Position numbers and translations under genes: made by a program. From positions 1 to 64,000 of the forward strand of contig CBCPKK010000007.1 of the NCBI GenBank assembly GCA_965119215.1: 64,000 nucleotides of DNA. The letters are read 5' to 3'. The notes beneath the pieces are model-generated. The model did no database searches. It saw only the letters and a list, made by a program, of their open reading frames with translations, and was not told the DNA's origin. Shown here piece by piece: positions 8,738 through 16,716 of the stretch (position 1 is its first letter; each line of letters begins with the position of its first letter). Origin of the DNA: Buttiauxella sp965119215 (GTDB lineage Bacteria > Pseudomonadota > Gammaproteobacteria > Enterobacterales > Enterobacteriaceae).

Positions 8738-9928
8738 TTACATGACGCGACAGGCAAACCCTTTCAGATACAGCCCTTCCGGGTAGGTAGCGATCACTGG
8801 GTGGTCGGCGGCCTGTCGGAACTGCTCTATAAATTGTACATCACGCCCGGCATCTACGGCGGCGTCAGCGATGATTTTCTGGAATAAATCTGTCGTCATA
8901 AGACCAGAGCATGAGAACGTCATCAGAATGCCACCCGGATTCAACAACTGGATTGCCAGCATGTTGATATCTTTGTAGCCGCGACAAGCGCCCATCAGCT
9001 GGTTCTTGTTTTCGACGAACTTTGGCGGGTCCATAACGATAACGTCGAATTTCTCACCCTGGTCGCGGTATTTGCGCAGCAGTTTGAAAACGTCATCACG
9101 CAGGAACTCAGCTTTGCTCAGATCGAGTTTATTCAGCTCGACGTTTTTCTTCGCAATATCTAAAGCATCCTGCGACGTATCAACACTCACAACCTGGCTA
9201 CAGCCGCCCATCAGCGCGGAAATGGCAAAACCACCGGTGTAAGAGAAGCAGTTCAGGACACGTTTATCTTTCACATACTGGCGAGTCGCAAAGCGGCTGT
9301 CGCGCTGATCAAGGTAGTAACCTGTTTTATGACCACCTTTAATATCAACCAACAGCTTCATGCCGTGTTCTTCGATTGGCAGTAAATCAGGTGGCAGTTC
9401 GCCGCTGACCGGGCCTTGCGTCAACTCCATCCCTTCTTTCTTACGTACCGCCACATCGGAACGGTCGTAAATAGCGCATTCTGGGTAGAGATTTTGCAGC
9501 GCGGCGACAAGAGCAGGGCGTTGATATTCTGCGCCAGCGGAAAGCAATTGCATCACCAGGAAATTGCCAAAACGGTCAATCGTTATACCCGGCAGGCCAT
9601 CAGACTCACCCGCAATCAGGCGATAACTATCCAGCCCATCGCGGTTTGCCAGCCATTGACGCCAAACCTGCGCCTGCTGCAAACGACGAGTGAAAAACTC
9701 GATGTCGATGCTTTCATTGACGTCAAAAGTCCAGACGCGAGCACGGATTTGCGACGACGGAGAAAAGGCAGCACGGGCTAACCATTTGCCATGGCTATCA
9801 ACGACATCAATCGTTTCGCCAGGATTAGCTTTGCCTTCCATGCGCGCGACCGCACCAGAAAACACCCACGGATGACGGCGCAATAAAGATTTTTCGCGCC
9901 CTTTGGTTAACACTAAACGTACACTCAT
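8738..9928 (-). CDS. rlmI: 23S rRNA (cytosine-1962 C5) methyltransferase RlmI
   Basis: RlmI methylates C1962 of 23S rRNA using SAM. The 396 residues equal E. coli RlmI. An N-terminal PUA domain (about 1-75) precedes a linker domain and a Rossmann methyltransferase domain. The latter has the SAM-binding region VLNCFSYTGGFAISALMGG, the VMDPPKF motif near residue 303 and the cysteine-containing SCSGLMT near 350. It is divergent from acyP, with 90 bases between them. Confidence 0.97.
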   Translation of the reverse strand: MSVRLVLTKGREKSLLRRHPWVFSGAVARMEGKANPGETIDVVDSHGKWLARAAFSPSSQIRARVWTFDVNESIDIEFFTRRLQQAQVWRQWLANRDGLDSYRLIAGESDGLPGITIDRFGNFLVMQLLSAGAEYQRPALVAALQNLYPECAIYDRSDVAVRKKEGMELTQGPVSGELPPDLLPIEEHGMKLLVDIKGGHKTGYYLDQRDSRFATRQYVKDKRVLNCFSYTGGFAISALMGGCSQVVSVDTSQDALDIAKKNVELNKLDLSKAEFLRDDVFKLLRKYRDQGEKFDVIVMDPPKFVENKNQLMGACRGYKDINMLAIQLLNPGGILMTFSCSGLMTTDLFQKIIADAAVDAGRDVQFIEQFRQAADHPVIATYPEGLYLKGFACRVM

Positions 9929-10018
9929 AATTTGCTATGCTTTCTTGCTAATAATTTGGCGTCATTTTCCGGTTAACACCGGCTAAATGCAACGCAAGAA
10001 CCCGAAACGGAGGAAGTT

Positions 10019-10300
10019 ATGGCCACAGTATGCACACTCGCCTGGGTCCACGGCCTGGTTCAGGGGGTAGGTTTTCGCTACAGCACCCAGCGTGAAGGGC
10101 TCAAACTGGGTTTAACCGGTTATGCCCGTAACATGGATGATGGCAGCGTTGAAGTATTGGCCTGCGGCGAAGCGCGGCAGGTTGAAAAATTAATCGCCTG
10201 GCTAAAAGCCGGGGGGCCACGCAGTGCTCGGGTTGATAAAGTGCTGACTGAGCCGCATCAACCCGACCGCCAATGGACAGATTTTAGTATTCGCTACTAA
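10019..10300 (+). CDS. acyP: Acylphosphatase
   Basis: AcyP hydrolyses acyl phosphates. The 93-residue protein carries the family signature HGLVQGVGFRYSTQ, including the catalytic arginine, and the second motif GYARNMDDGSVEVLACG, including the catalytic asparagine. A GGAGG-type ribosome binding site precedes the ATG. The stop codon overlaps the convergent tusE stop (10297-10300), as in E. coli. Confidence 0.96.
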   Translation: MATVCTLAWVHGLVQGVGFRYSTQREGLKLGLTGYARNMDDGSVEVLACGEARQVEKLIAWLKAGGPRSARVDKVLTEPHQPDRQWTDFSIRY

Positions 10301-10626
10301 ATACATTTCACCGGCTTGGGCAGCCCGGCAATTTTTGTTGCCTGCTTAGCCGGTCCTTTTGGAAATAATCGATACAGATAACGGCTGTTACCTTTCTCTT
10401 CACCAAATTTATTCGCCATGGCTTTCACCAGCATGCGAATCGCCGGGGAAGTATTAAATTCCAGGTAAAAATCGCGCACGAATCTCACCACTTCCCAGTG
10501 TTCTACAGCAAGCGTAATGCCTTCGCCTGCGGCAATAACTTCCGCAAGTGGCTCGCTCCACTCCTGGCTATTTTTCAGATAACCATCGGCATCGGTTTCT
10601 ATTTCTCGGCCTTCAAACATCAACAT
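10297..10626 (-). CDS. tusE: Sulfurtransferase TusE
   Basis: TusE is the last sulfur carrier of the TusA-TusBCD-TusE relay and hands persulfide sulfur to MnmA for 2-thiouridine synthesis at tRNA U34. The 109 residues match the DsrC/TusE family. The catalytic cysteine is the penultimate residue (C108 in PVKCI). The N-terminal FEGREIETDADGYLKNSQEW and the central RFVRDFYLEFNTSPAIRML are intact. Confidence 0.96.
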   Translation of the reverse strand: MLMFEGREIETDADGYLKNSQEWSEPLAEVIAAGEGITLAVEHWEVVRFVRDFYLEFNTSPAIRMLVKAMANKFGEEKGNSRYLYRLFPKGPAKQATKIAGLPKPVKCI

Positions 10627-10682
10627 AATTATTCTTTGCTCCAGACAAACTGGGCGCAGTGTAGCAAATTTTACTGTTTCAG

Positions 10683-10714
10683 AAAAAACAAAGCCCCGCA
10701 GTTGCGAGGCTTTG
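10683..10714 (-). terminator. Rho-independent terminator of yccA
   Basis: On the minus strand a stem CAAAGCC...GGCTTTG with a short loop is followed by a run of T residues. It lies about 20 bases after the yccA stop codon. Confidence 0.85.
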
Positions 10715-10733
10715 GTATAGAACTGGCTAGCGA

Positions 10734-11393
10734 TTAATTGCGGTTTGCAAAACCCAGAATGCTCAACAGGCTGATGAAGATGTTGTACAGAGAAACATAC
10801 AAGCTAACTGTTGCGCGAATGTAGTTGGTTTCGCCACCACGAATGATGTTGCTGGTCTCAAACAAAATAGCGCCGGATGAGATCAGGATAAACACCGCGC
10901 TGATAGCCAAATGCAAAGCAGGCAGTTGCAGGAAGATGTTCGCTACCATGCCAACCAGCACGACAACCACACCTGCCATCAGCATGCCGCCCAGGAAGGA
11001 CATGTCCTTACGGGTGGTCAGCACATAAGCCGAGCAGCTAAAGAACACGAGCGCCGTGCCGCCTAACGCCATGCCAATCACATCGCCCATACCGGCAGAA
11101 ATAAAGGAATTAAGCATTGGCCCGAGGATATAACCCAGGAAACCGGTGAACGCAAAAGCTGCAAGAATACCGGTAGGCTTATCCGCCAGACGGTGAGTCA
11201 AAAACATCAGGCCATACATACCAACCAGAGTCAGAATCAGACCCGGAGATGGCAGCATCAACACGGTGCTGGCGGTTGCGGTAATCGCAGAAAACGCCAG
11301 CGTCAGGCTGAGCAGGAAATAAGTATTACGCAGTACCTTGTGGGTACTCAGCAGTGACGAACGGTCACGCGAGGAAGTAATGATGCGATCCAT
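10734..11393 (-). CDS. yccA: FtsH modulator YccA (Bax inhibitor-1 family)
   Basis: This 219-residue inner membrane protein has about seven transmembrane helices of the BI-1 family and equals E. coli YccA in length. YccA is a substrate and modulator of the FtsH-HflKC protease and protects SecY from degradation. The N-terminal cytosolic tail starts MDRIITSSRDRSSLLSTHKV, and the end is YNIFISLLSILGFANRN. A CpxR-type box at 11467-11481 fits the known membership of yccA in the Cpx envelope stress response. Confidence 0.96.
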   Translation of the reverse strand: MDRIITSSRDRSSLLSTHKVLRNTYFLLSLTLAFSAITATASTVLMLPSPGLILTLVGMYGLMFLTHRLADKPTGILAAFAFTGFLGYILGPMLNSFISAGMGDVIGMALGGTALVFFSCSAYVLTTRKDMSFLGGMLMAGVVVVLVGMVANIFLQLPALHLAISAVFILISSGAILFETSNIIRGGETNYIRATVSLYVSLYNIFISLLSILGFANRN

Positions 11394-11466
11394 TCAGAAA
11401 CTCTCTCTTATTACAGGTGTATATGGTGACTGAGAATAATGGCGTCCTTTATTGCAAGGAAGTCAT

Positions 11467-11481
11467 TTTACCCATCTTTAC
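11467..11481 (-). promoter_or_regulatory. CpxR-type box upstream of yccA
   Basis: On the minus strand the sequence reads GTAAAGATGGGTAAA, an exact GTAAA-N5-GTAAA tandem repeat, the CpxR consensus. It lies 74 bases upstream of the yccA start. Binding is inferred from the match and from the known Cpx regulation of yccA. Confidence 0.75.
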
Positions 11482-11619
11482 CTTGCTCACGTCTACATTA
11501 CAGACCTGACACGCGTCATAAAAATGACTTATATGTAGCTGAAAAATATTGCTTTAATCATTCTGGATGCTAAGAGTGTTAACCGTACCGTCGTTAATAA
11601 CTCAAATAAGGCGTGTGTA

Positions 11620-13248
11620 ATGAAAGCAAACAACCCCATCACATTTATCAAATCATTTGTCGCAGTGAGTTTGGCCTGTGCCATTTCGGGTGCCTGGGCT
11701 GCTAACGTGCCAGCAGGGACTGAGCTGGCAGCGACTCAGGAATTAGTGCGCAATAACGGCAGTGAGCCTGCTTCGCTTGACCCTCATAAAGTCGAAAGTA
11801 GTGTTGAGTCGGCCATCATCAGTGACTTTTTTGAAGGGCTGGTGGCCGTGCGTAACGATGGCTCTATCGAGCCAAGGCTTGCTGAAAAATGGGAAGAGAA
11901 GGGCAACACGGTTTGGACGTTCCATCTTCGCCCCGGCATTAAATGGTCAAATGGGGAGCCTATCACCGCTCAGGATGTGGTCTGGAGCTGGCAACGCCTG
12001 GTTGACCCGAAAACTGTGTCGCCATACGGCACTTATCTGGGCAACATGCATCTTGAGAATGCGGCAGACATCGCAGAGGGTAAAAAAGCCCCTGATACAT
12101 TAGGCATCAAAGCGCTGGATGACTCGACGCTACAAATTACACTCACTCAGCCAACTGCCGCGTTTCTTTCTATGCTTGCGCACACCTCTCTGGTGCCAGT
12201 CGATAAAACGGTTGTGGAGAAGTTCGGAGATAAATGGACACAGCCGGGTAATTTCGTCAGCAGCGGGGCGTACACGCTTTCGCAGTGGGTGGTGAACGAA
12301 AAAGTTGTTGGCGTGCGTAACAAGCAATACTGGGACGATAGCCACACGGTTATTAATAAGGTGACTTATCTGCCCATTGCTTCTGAAACAGCAGATATCA
12401 ACCGCTACAAAGCCGGTGAAATTGATATCGTTTTGACCGTGCCACAAACCCTGTACGCCGCATTGAAAAAATCTATTCCGGACCAGGTTCACGTTACCCC
12501 GAACTTGGCGACTTATTATTACGAGTTCAATACTACCAAGCCACCGTTCAATGATGCCCGTGTACGCCGGGCACTGAATATGGGGCTGGATAAAGACATC
12601 ATCGCTGAAAAAGTGTTAGGCCAGGGGCAACTTCCTGCCTGGGTCATCAGCCAGCGCAACATTGGTGGCGTAGAGCTTAAATCACCAGCTTATGCAAGCT
12701 GGAGCCACGAGAAGCGTATTGCAGAGGCCAAAAAATTGCTTGAAGAGGCGGGATATAACGCAGCCCACCCACTGAGCTTTAATCTTTTGTACAACACTTC
12801 GGAATCACACCAACGTATCGCAATTGCAGCAAGTTCAATGTGGAAGAAAAACCTGGGTGTTGAAGCGAAGCTGCAAAATCAGGAATGGAAAACCATGCTC
12901 GACACCATGCACAGCGGCAATTTTGACGTTGTTCGCTATGCGTGGATCGCGGATTACGACGATGCATCTACTTTCCTGAATAATTTCCGCACCGGCGATA
13001 GCGAGAATACATCGAAATACAGCAACGCAGATTTTGATCAGGCACTGAAAAATGCTGCGAAAGCAGATAACGTTGCAGAACGCGGCAAGTTCTACCAGCA
13101 AGCAGAGGACAAACTGGGGGAAGACGTGCCAGCCATTCCGGTCTATCACTACGTCTTAGCCCAACTGGTGAAGCCTTTTGTTGGTGGCTATGCGCCAAAC
13201 AATCTCGCTTTCTACTACACCAAAGATATGTACATCAAAAAACATTGA
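11620..13248 (+). CDS. OppA-like periplasmic oligopeptide-binding protein (orphan)
   Basis: This 542-residue periplasmic binding protein belongs to the SBP_bac_5 family and is closest in appearance to OppA/MppA. The signal peptide is residues 1-27, ending AISGAWA. The family signature around residues 110-130 includes IKWSNGEPITAQDVVWSWQR, and a C-terminal domain follows with PPFNDARVRRALNMGLDK. No oppBCDF permease genes lie nearby, so it may feed a permease encoded elsewhere, as MppA does. The upstream 226 bases separate it from divergent yccA. It is single-gene, with its own terminator at 13256-13295. The ligand is not predictable from this reading. Confidence 0.85.
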   Translation: MKANNPITFIKSFVAVSLACAISGAWAANVPAGTELAATQELVRNNGSEPASLDPHKVESSVESAIISDFFEGLVAVRNDGSIEPRLAEKWEEKGNTVWTFHLRPGIKWSNGEPITAQDVVWSWQRLVDPKTVSPYGTYLGNMHLENAADIAEGKKAPDTLGIKALDDSTLQITLTQPTAAFLSMLAHTSLVPVDKTVVEKFGDKWTQPGNFVSSGAYTLSQWVVNEKVVGVRNKQYWDDSHTVINKVTYLPIASETADINRYKAGEIDIVLTVPQTLYAALKKSIPDQVHVTPNLATYYYEFNTTKPPFNDARVRRALNMGLDKDIIAEKVLGQGQLPAWVISQRNIGGVELKSPAYASWSHEKRIAEAKKLLEEAGYNAAHPLSFNLLYNTSESHQRIAIAASSMWKKNLGVEAKLQNQEWKTMLDTMHSGNFDVVRYAWIADYDDASTFLNNFRTGDSENTSKYSNADFDQALKNAAKADNVAERGKFYQQAEDKLGEDVPAIPVYHYVLAQLVKPFVGGYAPNNLAFYYTKDMYIKKH

Positions 13249-13255
13249 TACCCAG

Positions 13256-13295
13256 TCCGTTGCAGGCCGTAAAACCCGCAACGGATTTGTTGTTA
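13256..13295 (+). terminator. Rho-independent terminator after the oppA-like gene
   Basis: The perfect 8-base inverted repeat TCCGTTGC / GCAACGGA encloses 14 bases and is followed by TTTGTTGTT, directly after the stop codon. Confidence 0.85.
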
Positions 13296-13371
13296 AACTA
13301 ATCAAATCGTTGGCGTTTTATTCAAATGACAGGCATTTGATGATTTATCAGGCGAACGAACAAATTCGTGC

Positions 13372-13400
13372 TTTACAGGAAGTATGAGGATGTTTATAGT
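13372..13400 (+). promoter_or_regulatory. Sigma-70 promoter of the first tRNA-Ser
   Basis: TTTACA (13372-13377) and TATAGT (13395-13400) are separated by 17 bases. The mature tRNA starts 11 bases after the -10 box. Confidence 0.75.
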
Positions 13401-13410
13401 TCGGCTCGTT

Positions 13411-13498
13411 GGAAGCGTGGCCGAGTGGTTGAAGGCACCGGTCTTGAAAACCGGCGATCCGAAAGGGTTCTAGAGTTCGAATCTCTACGCTTCCACCA
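13411..13498 (+). tRNA. serT: tRNA-Ser(UGA), copy 1
   Basis: This 88-base class II tRNA has an encoded CCA end. The acceptor stem GGAAGCG pairs with CGCTTCC. The anticodon TGA lies at 13445-13447 within CTTGAAA, followed by a long variable arm (ATCCGAAAGGGTTC) and a T loop with GTTCGAATC. It sits downstream of yccA, the position of serT in E. coli, and reads UCA/UCG/UCU codons. Confidence 0.97.
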
Positions 13499-13505
13499 AC
13501 ATTTG

Positions 13506-13540
13506 AAGCCCTAGCTTAGAAATAAGCTGGGGCTTTTTTG
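13506..13540 (+). terminator. Terminator after tRNA-Ser copy 1
   Basis: Stem AAGCCC(T)AGCTTA / TAAGCT(G)GGGCTT with loop GAAA, then a T run. Confidence 0.88.
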
Positions 13541-13612
13541 TTTTATATTGTTGATGTTTTACTCAAATAACAGTCGTTTGATGATTTATCAGGCGAACGA
13601 ACAAATTCGTGC

Positions 13613-13641
13613 TTTACATGAAGTATGAGGATGTTTATAGT
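13613..13641 (+). promoter_or_regulatory. Sigma-70 promoter of the second tRNA-Ser
   Basis: TTTACA (13613-13618) and TATAGT (13636-13641) with a 17-base spacer, as in copy 1. The second tRNA therefore has its own promoter. Confidence 0.75.
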
Positions 13642-13651
13642 TCGGCTCGTT

Positions 13652-13739
13652 GGAAGCGTGGCCGAGTGGTTGAAGGCACCGGTCTTGAAAACCGGCGATC
13701 CGAAAGGGTTCTAGAGTTCGAATCTCTACGCTTCCACCA
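13652..13739 (+). tRNA. tRNA-Ser(UGA), copy 2
   Basis: This gene is identical over all 88 bases to copy 1, with anticodon TGA at 13686-13688 and an encoded CCA end. Confidence 0.97.
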
Positions 13740-13746
13740 ACATTCG

Positions 13747-13776
13747 AAGGGGTTGCCGAAAGGCGACCCCTTTTTC
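13747..13776 (+). terminator. Terminator after tRNA-Ser copy 2
   Basis: Stem AAGGGGTTGCC / GGCGACCCCTT with loop GAAA and a T5 tail. It differs from the copy 1 terminator. Confidence 0.9.
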
Positions 13777-13827
13777 GTTTTGGAAATCAGAACCACACAG
13801 ATATTCAGCAAGCCAGAATCGCCTCTT

Positions 13828-14787
13828 TCAGAAACTCATCGCCAGCCCTACACCGTACCCCGTCGTATTATTGCCAAACATATAACGCGCAACCAGACGT
13901 GTTCGGCTAATCACCACGTCATATTTGCTGCTGTCCAGTTCCAGCCCAAGCCCTAACGAGTTAAGACTATTGAAACCGAGTAGGCCGCGCTGTTCTCCCA
14001 GATATTCTGTGCGGGCACCTTCCATGACATAGCGAACGGGTTTTCCCAATAACGTCAAGTCAAAAATTGGTGCGCGGCGGCGCAGATAGAGGCCTAAATT
14101 GTCTGCTGTGGCATCGCCGCTAACGGCAAACGAACTATTGAAACTGCGTAGCTGCTGTTTGGAATAACGTAGCTCCGCATCAATGTCCTGGCTTTTGGAG
14201 AATAGCTCGTAGTCGAGCATCAGCGAGCCACCCAGTCCATAGGCGTTGAGACGGCCTCCATCAAGAAACTTAAAATCTGCGTCTTTATATTGTTCGAGCG
14301 CGTACGCCCCGATGCGTAAATCGCTGGCCATCGTACCCAGCGTAAAGTTTGCTATCGGGCGTAACACCAGGTTCCCGCCCCATCGATCCGTGTGCAGCTT
14401 TATGTCCCAGCCGATACCACCAGTTGCAGTAAGACTGTTCCATTTCACCGGGATCTTGCGGCTTTCGCTGCCATTGCTGAAGACAAATTGCGGATCGTAG
14501 CGGCTGTAACCCAAAGTGCCTTCCAGATAGATTGGCACTTCCTGGCTCAGTGTGGCACCGCCGCCAAATTGCGTAATGGAAAGCGAGTTCTTCTCATTGC
14601 TACCGCTGCCAATATTGAGATCGCTGGCGGTAATATCTGGCACTACCGTGTAGCTCATGAGTGACAGAACCGCATTAGCACGCTGCCTGATGAGGTTGCC
14701 ATCAGCCGCATAACTAAGCGGGCTGACCAGCAGCAAGCCAGTCAGCACAAGAGTTTCAGCGTGAAATAAAGAGAAGGGAAGCGCCAT
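13828..14787 (-). CDS. Solitary autotransporter-type outer membrane beta-barrel protein
   Basis: This 319-residue secreted protein resembles the solitary outer membrane autotransporter beta-barrel family, a barrel without a passenger. I chose ATG 14787 (MALPFSLFHAETLVL) because GGAG lies 6 bases upstream; an in-frame GTG at 14799 is the alternative. The signal peptide ends near PLSYAADG. The rest is rich in alternating hydrophobic strands with aromatic girdle residues and ends YGVGLAMSF, with the C-terminal phenylalanine expected for BAM insertion. The function is unknown. The LuxR-type gene lies about 100 bases upstream on the same strand and may control it. Confidence 0.75.
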   Translation of the reverse strand: MALPFSLFHAETLVLTGLLLVSPLSYAADGNLIRQRANAVLSLMSYTVVPDITASDLNIGSGSNEKNSLSITQFGGGATLSQEVPIYLEGTLGYSRYDPQFVFSNGSESRKIPVKWNSLTATGGIGWDIKLHTDRWGGNLVLRPIANFTLGTMASDLRIGAYALEQYKDADFKFLDGGRLNAYGLGGSLMLDYELFSKSQDIDAELRYSKQQLRSFNSSFAVSGDATADNLGLYLRRRAPIFDLTLLGKPVRYVMEGARTEYLGEQRGLLGFNSLNSLGLGLELDSSKYDVVISRTRLVARYMFGNNTTGYGVGLAMSF

Positions 14788-14888
14788 GCTTTTCTCCACA
14801 AGAATCTTTGTCCAAACGGAGGGGTTTTTACCTTTTGTGTATCATTCTGGCACTTTTTGGGAAAATGTATGGCTTTTTGCCTGAGGAA

Positions 14889-15491
14889 TTAATGCATATA
14901 GTCAAAAAGTTCGGCAACGGTGCGAACATTCATTTTACGGAACAGGCTTCTACGATGGCCGCTGGTGGTCTTAGGTGCGATATCGAGCAACGTTGCTATT
15001 TGACTATTGCCGGTTCCTTTCATTATCAGCTTCAGTACCAGAGATTCTCGTTCAGTCAGTGCCGGGAGAGTGCATTGGTATATTTTCGCTTTGTCTGAGT
15101 AATCGATATCGCAGTCTAACGCCGGTCTGGAGTATTTAATGCCCTGTATAACTCTGCTCATTGCGGATAGGCTGCTATATTTAAAGCTATTTTTTTTGAC
15201 GATATATTTTCTGACCATTATGTTAAAGTCGAACTCTTTCCCAGTAGTTAATGAGAATATTTTAATTTCCGGGTTTGTCTTTTTAATTAAATAAAGTTTT
15301 CTTCTGCTTTCAATAATACCATCACACTCATCAAAAAAAATAAACCTTGCTGTCTTTGCTGCACGTAACGCCGCTAAGTAAGACTGAAAATGTTGTACAG
15401 TAGTACCGCGTGGTTGAATAAACACGCTACATAGTGCAGTCAAACCTGCACCAAGATAGGTGTTTTTGCTATAAATTACGACATCTATCAT
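14889..15491 (-). CDS. LuxR-family transcriptional regulator
   Basis: This 200-residue protein has an unusual N-terminal domain and a C-terminal LuxR/FixJ-type helix-turn-helix from about residue 140. The run is LPALTERESLVLKLIMKGTG, then IATLLDIAPKTTSGHRRSLF. The N-terminal half looks like a degenerate receiver (DVVIYSKNTYLGAGLTAL, FIFFDECDG) in which the usual phosphoacceptor context is not clear, so phosphorylation control is doubtful. AT-rich codon use differs from the flanking core genes. The target is unknown; the barrel gene downstream and divergent aqpZ are neighbours. Confidence 0.8.
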   Translation of the reverse strand: MIDVVIYSKNTYLGAGLTALCSVFIQPRGTTVQHFQSYLAALRAAKTARFIFFDECDGIIESRRKLYLIKKTNPEIKIFSLTTGKEFDFNIMVRKYIVKKNSFKYSSLSAMSRVIQGIKYSRPALDCDIDYSDKAKIYQCTLPALTERESLVLKLIMKGTGNSQIATLLDIAPKTTSGHRRSLFRKMNVRTVAELFDYMH

Positions 15492-15804
15492 TTGATCTTT
15501 CCTGTGGTATTAGTGTTAAAACATTCTGGGTGTTTTTTTAATTGTTTTGTCGATTTTATATTTATATGCAACCGGTGGCACTTAAAAAGCTATTTTCACT
15601 TAATGGTGTTCAGCAGAGGGTGAGTGGTTTTTAATAAATAAAAAAGACTCCACAATGCTCAGTAAACAAGTGCTTTACATTGCCATTATTATTAATGTTT
15701 CGTATTCTTATTTTGGTTTTTATCTTATTGAAATAGCGATGGTTTTTTAATTGTTTAAATTTCAATTTTTAAAGTCTGGTATTTTAAATTAAATAGGTTT
15801 TGCA
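15492..15804. other. AT-rich intergenic region between the luxR-type gene and aqpZ
   Basis: These 313 bases are very AT-rich and should hold the two divergent promoters. I see no gene, no strong operator palindrome and no terminator in it. Confidence 0.5.
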
Positions 15805-16512
15805 ATGTTTAAAAAATTAATGGCAGAAATGCTGGGTACCTTTTGGTTGGTATTTGGCGGTTGTGGAAGTTCTGTTTTCTCTGCTGCTTATCCCGAGTTA
15901 GGTATTGGTTTTGTCGGTGTGTCTCTGGCCTTTGGTTTAACAGTGCTCACCATGGCGTACGCTGTCGGTCATATTTCTGGTGGTCACTTCAACCCGGCAG
16001 TGACCATTGGGCTATGGGCTGGCGGTCGTTTTGAAGCGATAAACGTGGCTCAGTACATCATTGTGCAGGTAGTCGGTGGGATTGCAGGGGCCTCGGTACT
16101 TTATCTAATTGCCAGCGGTAAGGCAGATTTCAATGCTGTCGAAGGGTTTGCATCTAACGGTTATGGCGAACACTCACCAGCAGGCTACTCGATGATGGCG
16201 GCGCTGATTGCAGAAGTGGTACTCACGGCCTTTTTCCTGATTGTTATTATGGGCGCGACGGATGGCCGTGCACCTGCGGGTTTTGCACCGCTAGCCATTG
16301 GCCTGGCATTAACTCTGATTCACTTGATCAGTATTCCGGTGACCAACACTTCGGTTAATCCGGCGCGCAGCACTGCCGTGGCGATTTTCCAGGGAACCTG
16401 GGCGTTACAGCAGCTTTGGCTTTTCTGGGTTGCACCGGTGCTTGGCGGAATCCTGGGTGGGGTTATTTACTCGACACTCTTATCGGCAAAAGCGACGGAT
16501 ATAATAGACTAA
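15805..16512 (+). CDS. aqpZ: Aquaporin Z
   Basis: AqpZ is a tetrameric inner membrane water channel. The 235 residues contain both NPA motifs (N63-P64-A65 in HFNPAVT and N185-P186-A187 in SVNPARS). The water-selective filter residues F43, H173, T182/S183 and R188 are in place, so a water channel rather than a glycerol facilitator is expected. Six transmembrane helices are evident. It is four residues longer than E. coli AqpZ at the C-terminus. In E. coli aqpZ lies elsewhere on the chromosome (near ybjD), so this position is a rearrangement or second copy. Confidence 0.96.
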   Translation: MFKKLMAEMLGTFWLVFGGCGSSVFSAAYPELGIGFVGVSLAFGLTVLTMAYAVGHISGGHFNPAVTIGLWAGGRFEAINVAQYIIVQVVGGIAGASVLYLIASGKADFNAVEGFASNGYGEHSPAGYSMMAALIAEVVLTAFFLIVIMGATDGRAPAGFAPLAIGLALTLIHLISIPVTNTSVNPARSTAVAIFQGTWALQQLWLFWVAPVLGGILGGVIYSTLLSAKATDIID

Positions 16513-16646
16513 ATAATTTTCTGTCATTACATGTACTTTGGTTGCCCTTGTTCATCCGAACTGCTTATTATAGTAAGTCGTTCGGATGTTATATCGATTT
16601 GTTATGTGTTTTGAAAATAATATGATATCGGAATAATTGGTTTGTA

Positions 16647-16690
16647 AAACAGGTCCAGGTAAAGTCAGTCCCCGAACCTGTTTCATTTAT
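16647..16690. terminator. Terminator-like hairpin between aqpZ and the fimbrial operon
   Basis: AAACAGGT (16647-16654) pairs with ACCTGTTT (16676-16683), with T-rich sequence on both outer sides. It sits between the convergent aqpZ and adhesin genes. Confidence 0.65.
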
Positions 16691-16716
16691 GATTTTATCG
16701 AAGCACTAAATGCCGA

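Larger units (their letters stand above)
13322..13508 (+). repeat. Left copy of a 187-bp tandem duplication carrying promoter and tRNA-Ser
   Basis: This stretch recurs at 13563-13749, with an offset of exactly 241 bases. The copies are identical across the tRNA and nearly identical upstream, with a few substitutions at the left edge and one in the -35 flank. Both include promoter and tRNA. The two copies then diverge into different terminators. Confidence 0.92.
13563..13749 (+). repeat. Right copy of the 187-bp tRNA-Ser tandem duplication
   Basis: Second copy of the unit at 13322-13508, same orientation. Confidence 0.92.

Noticed and set aside
13609..13956. 115-codon frame crossing the second tRNA-Ser
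   Set aside because: It runs through the tRNA and its terminator and into the antisense of the barrel gene.
13740..15500. Prophage or integrative element anchored at tRNA-Ser
   Set aside because: No integrase, excisionase or phage gene is visible and no repeated tRNA 3' end was seen at a distance.
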